NCBI GenBank assembly: GCA_013138735.1
Contig: WTCE01000054.1
Span: 1-64,000, forward strand
From: Crocinitomix sp.
GTDB taxonomy: Bacteria; Bacteroidota; Bacteroidia; Flavobacteriales_D; Crocinitomicaceae
Reading direction: 5' to 3'
Length of the DNA: 64,000 bases
Positions within the stretch are counted from its first letter, which is position 1. The number at the start of each line of letters is the position of its first letter. Made by a program: the position numbers and the translations under genes. This document shows, piece after piece, positions 25,449 to 34,881 of this stretch. Below the pieces are notes generated by a model that worked only from the letters and a program-made list of their open reading frames with translations, was not told the origin of the DNA and searched no databases.

Positions 25449-27350
25449 TTGCAAACCCCACACGAAATATTAAAAACGTATTGGCATTTTGATGCTTTCA
25501 GATCCAAGCAAGAGGAAATTATAAATGCCGTATTGAACGGTGATGATTGTCTGGCATTGCTCCCTACAGGTGGCGGGAAATCGGTTTGTTATCAAGTGCC
25601 AGGATTGATGATGGATGGTCTTTGTTTGGTCATCTCACCATTAATTGCTTTAATGGAAGATCAAATAACAAACTTAAAATCGAAAGGAATTCATGCCGTT
25701 GCTATTAACTCTAGCATGTCTAAAAAACAAATTGATATCGCACTTGACAACGCTATTTATGGGCATACCAAATTTTTATATGTTTCCCCCGAACGCTTAA
25801 AAACACATTTATTTCAAGTTCGTTTTGCTAAAATGAAAGTGAATCTAATTGCGGTTGATGAGGCCCATTGCATTTCTCAATGGGGTTATGATTTTAGACC
25901 AAGCTATTTAGCTATTGCAGAGATTCGTAAACTACAGCCCACCACTCCTGTTATTGCCTTAACGGCAACAGCCACGCCTGATGTTGTGGAGGATATTCAA
26001 GAAAAACTGCTCTTCAAGGATTTTAATGCGATTCAAAAATCATTTGAACGCAAAAATTTGATTTATAATACGTATCAAACCAATAATAAATTCAACCGAA
26101 TTCAATCCTTTTTACAATCGAGTACTGGAACAGGAATTATCTATTGTTCAACGCGAAGGAAAGTAAAGGAGTTGTTTATAAAATTAAATGAGCTAAACTT
26201 ATCTGTTGATTATTATCATGCGGGCTTAGATTTTGAAGATCGCCGAAAAAAACAAAAAAATTGGACAATAGGTGAAACCAAAATTATGGTAGCTACCAAT
26301 GCTTTTGGAATGGGAATCGATAAAGCAGATGTGCGCTTTGTATTGCACCACGACATTCCGGCAAGTTTAGAAGCCTATTTTCAAGAAGCTGGCCGTGCTG
26401 GAAGAGATGGCGCCGCAGCTGTGGCCCACTTGTTTTATGAAACCGAAGACATTCAGAAATTAAAGGAAGGTGTTGCGCTCAAATATCCACCAATAGACAC
26501 CATTAAACGGATCTATAATGCACTTGGAAATCATTTACAATTAGCTATTGGATCTGGCAAAGAAGAGCGCTTTCCAATTGACATAGCTCATTTTGCAGAT
26601 AAATACAACTATAGTATTTTGGTGGTTTACAATGCTCTAAAGTTTTTAGAATTATGCGAATTTATTAAACTCAGCGATAATTATAAACAACCGAGTCAAC
26701 TCAAAGTATTGGCCAATAATAAAGAACTCTATAATTATCAAGTAAAAGATAGAGCGCTCAATAAGCTCATCCAATTTATTTTAAGAACAGAAATGGGCAT
26801 ATTTGACGATTATGTTCGCCTCAACGAATATAAAATCTCAAGCAAAACAGCTTTAACGCTAACCGAAATTCATGCAAAGCTCAATTATATGGCGCAGCTG
26901 GATTTGGTAGATTATATTCCAAAAACAGATCTTCCCTCAATCACTTATGTTACCGAGCGATTGGCTGACAATAATCTCTCCATATCACCAAAATTCTATT
27001 TGGACCGAAAAAAAATAGCTGAAAAAAAATTAGAATCCGTCATTCATTTTTTAACCTCAGATTGGTGCAAGAGCGAATTACTCTTGCAATATTTTGGCGA
27101 AACAGACACAAAACCTTGCGGCAATTGTAGCAGTTGTTTGGATGATGTGAATGAAACAAAAAACATGCGGAAAGTCATTAAAAAAATGGCTGTGGATTTA
27201 ATGGATGACAACGAAAAAGTAATGATTAGTGATTTAATATCCGCATTGAAGGATCATCCGCGCGAAACAATTCTTGAAAATTTACGGTGGTTAGTTGATC
27301 ACGACGAAATTGAAATGGGGAAGTTAGGAAAATCATTTAGCATTAATTAG
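25449..27350 (+). CDS. recQ: RecQ-type ATP-dependent DNA helicase (short, no HRDC)
   Basis: A 633-aa superfamily-2 3'-5' helicase. Walker A is LPTGGGKSVCYQ (about 38-49), DEAH at 137-140, followed by WGYDFRPSY; LTATATPDVVEDI and the motif VI region QEAGRAGRDG are intact. A RecQ zinc-binding region ends CGNCSSCLDD (about 558-567). The C-terminal 60 residues do not form a recognisable HRDC domain, which separates it from the second RecQ at 41.2 kb. Start: TTG 25449 is the only canonical start after an in-frame stop at 25425-25427. It is divergent from ilvE. Confidence 0.93.
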   Translation: MQTPHEILKTYWHFDAFRSKQEEIINAVLNGDDCLALLPTGGGKSVCYQVPGLMMDGLCLVISPLIALMEDQITNLKSKGIHAVAINSSMSKKQIDIALDNAIYGHTKFLYVSPERLKTHLFQVRFAKMKVNLIAVDEAHCISQWGYDFRPSYLAIAEIRKLQPTTPVIALTATATPDVVEDIQEKLLFKDFNAIQKSFERKNLIYNTYQTNNKFNRIQSFLQSSTGTGIIYCSTRRKVKELFIKLNELNLSVDYYHAGLDFEDRRKKQKNWTIGETKIMVATNAFGMGIDKADVRFVLHHDIPASLEAYFQEAGRAGRDGAAAVAHLFYETEDIQKLKEGVALKYPPIDTIKRIYNALGNHLQLAIGSGKEERFPIDIAHFADKYNYSILVVYNALKFLELCEFIKLSDNYKQPSQLKVLANNKELYNYQVKDRALNKLIQFILRTEMGIFDDYVRLNEYKISSKTALTLTEIHAKLNYMAQLDLVDYIPKTDLPSITYVTERLADNNLSISPKFYLDRKKIAEKKLESVIHFLTSDWCKSELLLQYFGETDTKPCGNCSSCLDDVNETKNMRKVIKKMAVDLMDDNEKVMISDLISALKDHPRETILENLRWLVDHDEIEMGKLGKSFSIN

Positions 27351-27410
27351 TGCGTGATTTCTAGTGCACACTCCGCTTTGGGCACAAGCGTTAACTAGTT
27401 TTTCAAAAAC

Positions 27411-27986
27411 TTATTCTAACCTAGTTTGAATTCCCGTCATAAAGGTATAGATATAGGGAAATCCGGGTAAAAAATTAGTGGAAATAGCCTGGTTTTCTTT
27501 ATAATAAAAATCATATTGAATTTGACCACCGTACCAAATAAATTTGCGCTCCCAATTCTCATTTTCGGCTGTATTCATAAAGCCTTCGTCAACATAGTAA
27601 TTGGGCACTTTTATCCAATTTTTTCGATAATAGAACATGGGGCCAAATGAAGCACTCAGGCGGTGTTTTTCATTTTTAAAACCAGCAATGCGGTCATGCA
27701 AATCAATTCCCACATGCGTAATTCCTGAAAATTTACCCGCACAATCATAGGGCATTAAAGTTTGAATAATTTTAACTCCCAAATAAGGGTTAAATTGATA
27801 TCCAGCGGTTAAGGAAACACCTAAATAGCCTACCCAACGTCCTTTTTTATCAATACTCCAACTATAATAATTTGGACTTACTTTTTGTTGATGAAAGGCT
27901 AAACCTCCAATTTTAATTCCAAAAGTGAATTGTGATTTTCCAATAAGGGAAACAAATAAGAACGTTATGAGTAAGATTTGCTTCAT
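27411..27986 (-). CDS. Exported barrel-like protein, 191 aa
   Basis: The signal peptide covers residues 1-17 (ending IGKS/QFTFG). The mature part alternates short beta strands with turns (GYLGVSLTAGYQF, HRLSASFGPMFYYRKN, WYGGQIQYDFYY), consistent with a small outer-membrane barrel, but it ends TRLE rather than in an aromatic. I recognise no family. Its ATG overlaps the stop of the upstream lipoprotein gene by 4 bp, so the pair is translationally coupled. Function unknown. Confidence 0.7.
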   Translation of the reverse strand: MKQILLITFLFVSLIGKSQFTFGIKIGGLAFHQQKVSPNYYSWSIDKKGRWVGYLGVSLTAGYQFNPYLGVKIIQTLMPYDCAGKFSGITHVGIDLHDRIAGFKNEKHRLSASFGPMFYYRKNWIKVPNYYVDEGFMNTAENENWERKFIWYGGQIQYDFYYKENQAISTNFLPGFPYIYTFMTGIQTRLE

Positions 27987-28372
27987 TCAAAATCTTCTGT
28001 AATCACAACAAAAGTGCACCGTTGAATTCGCTCACGTTCACCCTGGATCGAATAAGTCCAAAAATCTTCTGTTTTTACAGAGCGCATTAAATGTTCATTT
28101 TGCGTAGTTTTCACAATTAATGTGTCAGCAATCCATGCACAGGCTTCAAATTCTTGTTTAGTATCTAATATTTCAAAGGAGTAGATTAATGCGATATCGC
28201 CAGGCAAAATAGTGTCTTTTGCATCATCAAAGTCAGGATTGATAACGATTATCGTATCCTCCGCCGTGTTGTTCTGGATATAACGTTCATGCGTTAAATT
28301 ACCTGGATTGCAAGAGAACATTACCGTTAAGAGCAGTGCAATACGAATTACGTTGAAAACTCTACTCTTCAC
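27983..28372 (-). CDS. Putative lipoprotein, 129 aa
   Basis: The N-terminus has a hydrophobic stretch and lipobox VMFSC (Cys21), followed by NPGNLTHERY. The mature protein is mostly beta-strand-like, with two further cysteines (EACAWIAD, QRCTFVV) that could pair. No family recognised. It is coupled by a 4-bp overlap to the downstream barrel-like gene, so a partner role at the outer membrane is plausible but inferred. The opposite strand is non-coding. Confidence 0.7.
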   Translation of the reverse strand: MKSRVFNVIRIALLLTVMFSCNPGNLTHERYIQNNTAEDTIIVINPDFDDAKDTILPGDIALIYSFEILDTKQEFEACAWIADTLIVKTTQNEHLMRSVKTEDFWTYSIQGERERIQRCTFVVITEDFE

Positions 28373-28486
28373 AATTAACGATCAATTTTGGATTCAATTA
28401 TTCTTTCAGGAACTAAAAATACGAAGCATTTTAATAATTCCTGATCTTCTGTCTGATTATCGTTTAATTCGAATTAAGCCGCCCAA

Positions 28487-29947
28487 CTAGTTTTTCGCCG
28501 GAATATCTGCTAATACTTCTACCAAAAAGGACCAAAATTTCTGAACTGATTTAATATTTACCTTTTCATCAGGTGAATGCGGATTACGAATAGTTGGCCC
28601 AAAAGAAATCATATCACAATTTGGTAAATGTTTACTTAAAATACCACACTCTAAACCTGCATGACAAGCAGCTATTTTTGGCGAATCGTTAAATAACTGG
28701 ACATATTTCGCTTTTAATATTTTTAAGATTGCTGAATCTGGATTTGGTGCCCAACCTGGATAATCTCCACCTTGCATAACATCTGCTCCAATTAATTCGT
28801 AGGTCAATTTTAAAGCATTCGCTATATCATCCTTACCAGATTCAATCATACTTCGTTGCAAAGACTTTGTTTTGAATTCTCCATCTCTAAATACAACCTT
28901 AGCCAATGAAGATGAAGTCTCCACCAATCCTTCAATTTTTTCACTCATAGTCCAAACACCATTTGGAGTTGTATAAATGGCAGCAATTGCCTTTTTTTGA
29001 TCATTTGAGCTGATCATTTTAGCTGGATTCTCGTTTACCAATTCAAAATCAATTGAGGCAGCTGGTTCGTTTATTGAAAATTCATGCAAAATAACTGCCT
29101 TAATTTCGTCAAAAGCCTTGCGCACTCCATCCATCTCATTTGAAGGACAAACATAGGATCCAAAACTTTCTCTAGGAATAGCGTTGCGTAAAGACCCACC
29201 TTCTAAGTCACAAATTCTAGCATCTGTACTAGATGACAAATGATAAACTATACGATTCATCCATAAGTTTGAATTTCCTCGTCCTAAGTGAATATCCATC
29301 CCAGAATGTCCACCTTTTAAGCCTTTTATATCAATTGTAAATGCCGCATAAGTTGAAGGAACATCCTCTTCTTGATAAGCATAACTTGTATTGGTATCAA
29401 TTCCGCCGGCACAACCAACAGAAAATTCGTCATCATCTTCCGTATCTAAATTCAATAAAATTTCGCCTGATAATTTTGAGCCATCCAATTGTTTCGCTCC
29501 CGTCATCCCTGTTTCTTCATCAATTGTGAAAAGTGCCTCCAAAGCAGGATGCTGAATGTCTGTAGCTGATAAAAGGGACATTGCGGCAGCTACACCCATT
29601 CCATTATCAGCTCCTAATGTTGTTCCGTCAGCCGTCACCCATTCACCGTCAATAAACGATCGAATTCCCTCCTCATCAAAATCGAAAACAGTTGCCGTAT
29701 TCTTTTGATGAACCATGTCAATATGTGATTGTAAAATCACCGTTTTTTTATTCTCAAAACCCTTAGTAGCAGGCTTTTTAATAATGACATTGCCTATTGC
29801 ATCACGCAATGTTTCTAAGCCCAATTTACTACCGAAATCAATCATGAATTGTATAATACGTTCTTCTCGCTTTGATGGGCGTGGAACTGCATTAATATCT
29901 TCAAAGTGATTCCAGATTATTTTGGGTTCTAGATCTCTTGTGTGCAT
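28487..29947 (-). CDS. pepD: Aminoacyl-histidine dipeptidase (M20C)
   Basis: A 486-aa cytosolic di-zinc dipeptidase (carnosinase/Xaa-His dipeptidase). Metal ligands are visible: His in QSHIDMV, bridging Asp in LGADNGMG, the catalytic Glu pair in IDEETGMTG, and Asp in NLDTEDDDE. The C-terminal His is in FGPTIRNPHSPDE. The lid domain carries GGHSGMDIHLGRGN. Length is as expected for PepD (about 485). It would cleave short peptides, complementing the exported DPP IV and protease. Start MHTRDLEPK agrees with the family. Confidence 0.95.
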   Translation of the reverse strand: MHTRDLEPKIIWNHFEDINAVPRPSKREERIIQFMIDFGSKLGLETLRDAIGNVIIKKPATKGFENKKTVILQSHIDMVHQKNTATVFDFDEEGIRSFIDGEWVTADGTTLGADNGMGVAAAMSLLSATDIQHPALEALFTIDEETGMTGAKQLDGSKLSGEILLNLDTEDDDEFSVGCAGGIDTNTSYAYQEEDVPSTYAAFTIDIKGLKGGHSGMDIHLGRGNSNLWMNRIVYHLSSSTDARICDLEGGSLRNAIPRESFGSYVCPSNEMDGVRKAFDEIKAVILHEFSINEPAASIDFELVNENPAKMISSNDQKKAIAAIYTTPNGVWTMSEKIEGLVETSSSLAKVVFRDGEFKTKSLQRSMIESGKDDIANALKLTYELIGADVMQGGDYPGWAPNPDSAILKILKAKYVQLFNDSPKIAACHAGLECGILSKHLPNCDMISFGPTIRNPHSPDEKVNIKSVQKFWSFLVEVLADIPAKN

Positions 29948-30202
29948 ATATAATTTTTTCCTAAAGATAATTATTCGTTATTCAAAAGAGCACATATTAC
30001 TCGAAATTTAATGCGAAATGTGTTTTATCACATTACATAGTTAACAATTTAACAAGTGAATTGTTCTGAAAATTAAGCAGTTTACTATCTTTAGTCATCC
30101 AAAATAATAATTGGTAAATAAAACAACCATTTAGCATTATAAAACGTGTAGTATTATAGGAATGAAAAAATTCGCAGCCACGACGAATTAAAAATAAACT
30201 TT

Positions 30203-31426
30203 ATGCAAAAAGCTGTATTAGCACTATCTCTTTTATTCTTTCTTTCTTCGGGATGGTCCCAGACAGAAAATTCTTGGGATAAAAAAGCCTCTTTTGATGG
30301 ATTAAAACGCGAAAAGGCCGTTGCTTTTTCAATTGGTGAATTTGGCTACGTTGGCTGTGGAGTCGACACCGCCGAGATTACACACAATGATCTTTGGCTA
30401 TACGATCCTGCCTTAGACACATGGACACAAAAAGCATCTATGCCAGCCGTTGAACGGAGAGACGCCGTTGGTTTTGCTGTTAATGGTAAAGGTTATATTG
30501 GAACAGGTTTCACGTTAGATGATGGTGCTTTGGGTGAAAAATTAAACGATTTTTGGGAATATGATCCTTTAAGTAATTCTTGGTCATCTATTGCAGATTA
30601 TCCGGGTGGTGATGAAACGGGAATCTATCAAGCAACAGCATTTGTTGCTCTTGAAAAAGGTTATGTAGCCTGCGGAAAAATTGGATCGGACGCTTATATA
30701 TTTGAGTTATGGGAATATAATCCTGCGACTGATTTATGGACTGAACGTACACCCTTCCCTGGCGGTGACCGTTATCAACTCATCAGTTTTGTAATTGAGG
30801 ATAAAGCCTATGTCGGCATGGGAACAGATCATGATGTATATAGAAAAGATATGTATGAATATGATCCTGCAACGAATACGTGGGAAGAGAAAGGTGATTT
30901 CCCGGGGACAGAACGCGCTCGTGCAAGTACATTTTCTATTGGGAATAAAGGTTTTGTAGTATTTGGATCTGATGGTGGATTAAAGGACGAGTTGTGGGAA
31001 TACAATTATTATACAGAAGCATGGACATTGAGAGCCGCATTCCCTGGCGGCGGAAGATATAATGCAATAGCTTTTTCAATCGGAGATAAAGGCTATGCGG
31101 GATTAGGAAAAGAAATTTCAGGCAAAAAACAAACAATCTACGAGTACACCCCGCTTGGTCCACTTTCAATCACAGAGTCTACGGCAATTGAATTTGACCT
31201 CTTCCCTAACCCAATTACTGAACAAGCTACCGTAATGCTGCCAGAAAAATTAAATAAAGGTGAATATTGGATTGTTAATCTACAAGGACAGCTCGTCCAA
31301 AAAAACAAATTCAATGCATCTCAATTCACAATAGAAAGAAATGGATTAGTCAATGGCTTTTATCAATTAGCATTGTTTGATCAACACCAACAGTTTGTAG
31401 GAACTAAAAAAATTGCCTTAAGATGA
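30203..31426 (+). CDS. Secreted Kelch-repeat beta-propeller with T9SS sorting domain (1)
   Basis: A 407-aa exported protein with a 19-residue signal peptide (ending GWSQ). About six Kelch blades fill residues 25-315, each with [LF]WEY[DN]P.T..W..[KR]..FPG and a following G[FKY][VAG]..G strand (for example DLWLYDPALDTWTQKASMP). The C-terminal 80 residues are a type-A sorting domain (FPNPITEQATV, ending KKIALR). It is probably a surface-exposed binding propeller. It overlaps the second Kelch gene by 4 bp (ATGA), so the two paralogs are translated together. Confidence 0.88.
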   Translation: MQKAVLALSLLFFLSSGWSQTENSWDKKASFDGLKREKAVAFSIGEFGYVGCGVDTAEITHNDLWLYDPALDTWTQKASMPAVERRDAVGFAVNGKGYIGTGFTLDDGALGEKLNDFWEYDPLSNSWSSIADYPGGDETGIYQATAFVALEKGYVACGKIGSDAYIFELWEYNPATDLWTERTPFPGGDRYQLISFVIEDKAYVGMGTDHDVYRKDMYEYDPATNTWEEKGDFPGTERARASTFSIGNKGFVVFGSDGGLKDELWEYNYYTEAWTLRAAFPGGGRYNAIAFSIGDKGYAGLGKEISGKKQTIYEYTPLGPLSITESTAIEFDLFPNPITEQATVMLPEKLNKGEYWIVNLQGQLVQKNKFNASQFTIERNGLVNGFYQLALFDQHQQFVGTKKIALR

Positions 31427-32634
31427 AATTAGTATTGTTATTGGCTGCATCTATAACGTTTACCACAAGTTATGGACAAGACGTTTGGATTCAACGCGAT
31501 TCAGTAAACGGACCAGCACGTGCGGCATGTGCAAGCTTTGCGCTAGATGGTGAAGCCTTTGTTCTAACTGGCGTAGATTTAACCGATTTTAAAAGAAAAA
31601 TGTATTCTTACGACTTAGAACAAGACGATTGGGATGCTGAAACAACTTTAGGCGGAGACACAGGATCAGGCTTAGAACGTTCATCTGCTATTGCGTTTGG
31701 TGCAGCGGGCTATGGTTTTACAGGATTAGGTGCAGGGCCATCTTCTAATTTAAAAGATTTATGGCGTTATGATCCAGAAACGGAAACTTGGACCCAAATG
31801 GCCGACTTTGCAGGAACAGCAAGAACAGGAGCAATTGCATTTGCCATTGATGATGTAGGTTTTGTAGGGACGGGCCAAGATGCAGGTGGATTAAAAGATG
31901 ATTTTTATAAATACGACCCAACAAGCAATACATGGGAAGAGTTGAATGATTTTGAAGGAGCCAAAAGAAAAGAGGCCGTTGGATTTACCATGGGTGGCAA
32001 AGGCTATGTTGGAACTGGGAGAAGTAACGGTAGTTATATGGATGATTTTTGGGAATATAACCCCATAACGGATGAATGGACGCAAAAAGCAGACTTTCCT
32101 GGCACTCCAAGAATAGGTGCTGTTGGCTGCGGAGTTTTTCCCTCTGCTTTTATCATGCTAGGCGAAGACAATGATTTTGAATATAAAGATGACGTATGGG
32201 AATTCAATTACTTTGGTAATGTTTGGACACAACGTGCAGATTATATGGGCGGAGCAAGAGTTCAAGCAAATGCAATAGCTGTTCAAAATCGCATTTTTGT
32301 TGGCCTAGGTTATAATGGCACTTATCATGACGATTTTTATGAATACGAACGTGTTTTAGCAGTTAACAAAAATGAGGCAATTATTGAAGTAAGTATCTAT
32401 CCAAACCCTATTAGTTCTGAATTCACAATAACAAGTAAAGAAAATTTAAACGATACTAAATATCATATTTACAATGGCACAGGGGCTGACGTATCCTGCT
32501 CATTTGGCCCTGTTAGTAGATCAGACAATCAAATAACGGTTGAATTGATAGGTGACTTAGCATTTGGCAACTATTTTTTAGTCTTAGAAAGTGGATCAGA
32601 ATCATATAACGTTCAACAAATCACAGTGCGTTAA
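31423..32634 (+). CDS. Secreted Kelch-repeat beta-propeller with T9SS sorting domain (2)
   Basis: A 403-aa paralog of the preceding gene. The signal peptide is at 1-18 (ending TSYGQ). About six Kelch blades (for example DLWRYDPETETWTQMADFAG, DFWEYNPITDEWTQKADFPG) are followed by a type-A sorting domain (IYPNPISSEFTI, ending VQQITVR). Both flanking junctions are coupled: a 4-bp overlap with the first Kelch gene and a 1-bp overlap (TAATG) with the DUF4907 lipoprotein. A surface heteromer or a cargo/anchor arrangement is possible; the ligand is unknown. Confidence 0.88.
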   Translation: MKLVLLLAASITFTTSYGQDVWIQRDSVNGPARAACASFALDGEAFVLTGVDLTDFKRKMYSYDLEQDDWDAETTLGGDTGSGLERSSAIAFGAAGYGFTGLGAGPSSNLKDLWRYDPETETWTQMADFAGTARTGAIAFAIDDVGFVGTGQDAGGLKDDFYKYDPTSNTWEELNDFEGAKRKEAVGFTMGGKGYVGTGRSNGSYMDDFWEYNPITDEWTQKADFPGTPRIGAVGCGVFPSAFIMLGEDNDFEYKDDVWEFNYFGNVWTQRADYMGGARVQANAIAVQNRIFVGLGYNGTYHDDFYEYERVLAVNKNEAIIEVSIYPNPISSEFTITSKENLNDTKYHIYNGTGADVSCSFGPVSRSDNQITVELIGDLAFGNYFLVLESGSESYNVQQITVR

Positions 32635-33014
32635 TGAAAACAACATTCAGTTATTTATTCTTAGCCGTATTTATTTATTCGTGCGGTTCAGAAATCGCTG
32701 TAGAGGATATTTCTGTTGACTCAATTGATACGTTAATTCAAGACCCAGTCGAAATTGACATGCCTGCTCCTGCTCCAATCTATACTGTGGAACCTTTCGA
32801 AAAAGGTGAAAATGACTGGGGTTATCGCATCATGAATGGAGACGCTTTGTTTATTAATCAACCACACATTCCTGCAGCTCAAGGTAATTCAGGTTTTAGC
32901 AGCAAAGAGAAAGCTATTACTGCTGGCAATTTTATGATCTATAAGTTAGAAGCTGGAATTGTACCACCTACTGTTTCAATTGCCGAATTGGATAGCTTGG
33001 GGGTTTTGGGGTAA
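32634..33014 (+). CDS. DUF4907-type lipoprotein
   Basis: A 126-aa lipoprotein: MKTTFSYLFLAVFIYSCGS has lipobox IYSC (Cys17). An acidic, Pro-rich linker follows. The domain from about residue 55 matches DUF4907 as I remember it: a W-G-Y-x-I core, INQPHIPAAQGNSGFSSKEKA, then ...G-x-x-PPTVSIAELDSLG at the C-terminus. The function of the family is unknown. It is the last gene of the Kelch-Kelch-DUF4907 operon with a TAATG overlap, so its product is made in step with the two propellers. It may anchor or chaperone them (inference). Confidence 0.82.
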   Translation: MKTTFSYLFLAVFIYSCGSEIAVEDISVDSIDTLIQDPVEIDMPAPAPIYTVEPFEKGENDWGYRIMNGDALFINQPHIPAAQGNSGFSSKEKAITAGNFMIYKLEAGIVPPTVSIAELDSLGVLG

Positions 33015-33035
33015 TTATCTTTATTACAACATACA

Positions 33036-33621
33036 ATAACTAAACATATTATAATATTACTCATTCTGTTTCAAACAATTCTGCTTTCATGTTCCAAAGT
33101 AGATGTAAAAAAAGAGGCACCAACGTTAATTGGTAAATGGAAATGGAACTACTCCCTTGTAGAGTTAGATGCCGCTTCTAATTCAATAGCAAAAGTTGAA
33201 ACCGAAACTGAATACATCATCCAATTCACGAAAAATGGCAAAGTTAAATTCTTCAGAAAGGATCAACAATCTTAATGTTACAAGTATTGAAAGCAACTAT
33301 TATGAAGGATATACACATAGTTTTAATTTAAATACTGATGAAACAGGAATCATTGGTTTATATCGTGATGACGCGCTAAAAATAAACAACTCATACCCCT
33401 TTGATTATGACTACGATCAAAAGTAGTCGTACGTTAACTATTTTTATCGATACGAATAACGTATCGTGTATTCCATCAAATAAATTTCCGAAACAGCGTC
33501 TCGGAAATTGAAAGAGGGTCAATTTATTATAAGTTGGTCACATTATTTAAAACTAATGTGGACAGATGATGAGGATGAACGTAAGTTTTATGAGATAGAA
33601 TCCTTCAAACACTCCTATTGA
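33036..33621 (+). pseudogene. Decayed lipocalin-like lipoprotein gene
   Basis: Frame 3 from 33036 reads TKHIIILLILFQTILLSCSK, a good lipoprotein signal, then LIGKWKWNY. Its first codon is ATA where ATG is expected, and there is no canonical start. That frame stops at 33273-33275. The sense continues in the +1 frame from about 33262 (NNLNVTSIESNYYEGYTH, YPFDYDYDQK). It then runs through three in-frame stops (TAG 33424, TAA 33457, TAA 33481) to SRKLKEGQFIISWSHYLKLM and a final TGA at 33619. A lost start, a frameshift and three nonsense codons make this a dead gene. It directly follows the Kelch operon. Confidence 0.7.
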
Positions 33622-33625
33622 CAGC

Positions 33626-33681
33626 GACGCCAAATCTACATCTGTGCTAAAGGAAGCGAAAGTAGATTCCTGCGATATATT
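33626..33681 (+). pseudogene. 56-bp relic of trkA
   Basis: By hand alignment it matches trkA positions 35032-35087 at 49 of 56 bases without gaps, including the 24 identical bases from AAGGAAGCGAAAG to CTGCGAT. In frame it reads DAKSTSVLKEAKVDSCDIL, where TrkA has DAKSITVLKEAKVDSCDLL. It is a displaced fragment about 1.4 kb upstream of the intact gene. The remaining bases to 33784 show nothing recognisable. Confidence 0.75.
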
Positions 33682-33784
33682 GAAAAATAATAGTCTATTT
33701 GATTGATCTCCCAGAAATTTTTAAACTTCCTTTTTTTAACCTAAATTAGTTGACAAATTCATACACTACCCAATCTCTCAAAAT

Positions 33785-34786
33785 ATGCGTTCTATCAAAC
33801 TGATTTTTAATATATTCATTATTAGCTATATATGTTGTTTTCAACTTAATGTGCATGCGCAAGACACCTTCTATTTTATCGACAGTGAAGGAGACCTGTA
33901 TAGCAAAGACGGGATACATTGTGATGCCACATTTATAGGTCCAACTGATAACGTTCTTGTGACAATTGTTGATTTAGCTTTTGATTTTGATGCCGATATT
34001 CTATATGGAGTTTCATTAAGCGGGCACTTGCTTGAGATAAATATAGAAACTGGTTTCACTTCTTATGCTGTCCCATGGTACATCCCCAGCATTAGTTCAC
34101 TAGAATATAAAGATGGCAAATTATACTTCGACGGAAAAGAAGATGCTACTGATACCCATAGCCTTTTGCATTCCTATGACACAAGTACTGGTGACATTGT
34201 GGTATATGGCGCATTTAGCGGACACACAGGAGCTGGAGATTTAGCGTTTTGTGGTGATGATCTTTACTTTACAACCTTAACAAATCATTTAGTAAAAGTG
34301 AACATTGATAATCCAAGCGAATCGATTGATTTAGGCAATACTGGACTTCTTCAACAATGGGGACTCATGGCTTTCGAATTCGACTGTACGTTTCAGCTTT
34401 ACATTACCAGCAATAATGATTTGTATAGAATTAATACGGAAACATTGGATACAGAATTGATTTGCACAGATTTTACGGAGTTCTTAATATACGGAATGAC
34501 AGCTCGAAGAGACGTATCGAGTACTATTGAAGATCTGGCCTTTTCACATAGTATGAATCAGGAGATCATTACTATGCCTAACCCTGTATTTGATTATGCC
34601 AAATTAAAGCTACCTTTTTCAAACGGAAAATTAGAGTTCCTTACCATAAATGGTCAAAGCGTTTTAACAGAAAGTGTATTCGATTATCAGTTGACACTAG
34701 ACCTTTCAGCACTGCCAAGTGGGACATATATCATCAGACAAACACATGATGCAGGAGTTACATTAGGGAAATTAATCAAATTATAA
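33785..34786 (+). CDS. Secreted protein with T9SS sorting domain (propeller-like)
   Basis: A 333-aa exported protein with a signal peptide to about residue 25 (LNVHAQ). Residues 26-245 are short beta-strand repeats of the type D-x-L-Y-x-V/I-[ND]-x-x-T (LYGVSLSGHLLEINIETG, DLYRINTETLDTE), resembling a six- or seven-bladed propeller of the DUF/NHL-like kind. I assign no named family. The last 75 residues are a type-A sorting domain (MPNPVFDYAKLKL, ending GKLIKL). Function unknown. It is not part of the trkAH unit, which has its own promoter. Confidence 0.78.
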   Translation: MRSIKLIFNIFIISYICCFQLNVHAQDTFYFIDSEGDLYSKDGIHCDATFIGPTDNVLVTIVDLAFDFDADILYGVSLSGHLLEINIETGFTSYAVPWYIPSISSLEYKDGKLYFDGKEDATDTHSLLHSYDTSTGDIVVYGAFSGHTGAGDLAFCGDDLYFTTLTNHLVKVNIDNPSESIDLGNTGLLQQWGLMAFEFDCTFQLYITSNNDLYRINTETLDTELICTDFTEFLIYGMTARRDVSSTIEDLAFSHSMNQEIITMPNPVFDYAKLKLPFSNGKLEFLTINGQSVLTESVFDYQLTLDLSALPSGTYIIRQTHDAGVTLGKLIKL

Positions 34787-34851
34787 CCTTATCCACAATC
34801 CCCCACTTAAAAATATAAAACGGCTTTTTATCAAATAGTACATTCATTCCC

Positions 34852-34859
34852 TATATTTG
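34852..34859 (+). promoter_or_regulatory. -7 box (TATATTTG) for trkAH
   Basis: Exact match to TAnnTTTG, 22 nt before the trkA ATG. This gives a predicted leader of about 18 nt. Confidence 0.55.
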
Positions 34860-34881
34860 TACCCTATTTTGATGTTATAAA

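Noticed and set aside
33424..33483. Stop-codon readthrough or alternative genetic code in the 33-kb lipoprotein gene
   Set aside because: Both TAG and TAA occur, along with a frameshift and a lost start; ordinary decay is the simpler explanation, and all intact genes use stops normally.
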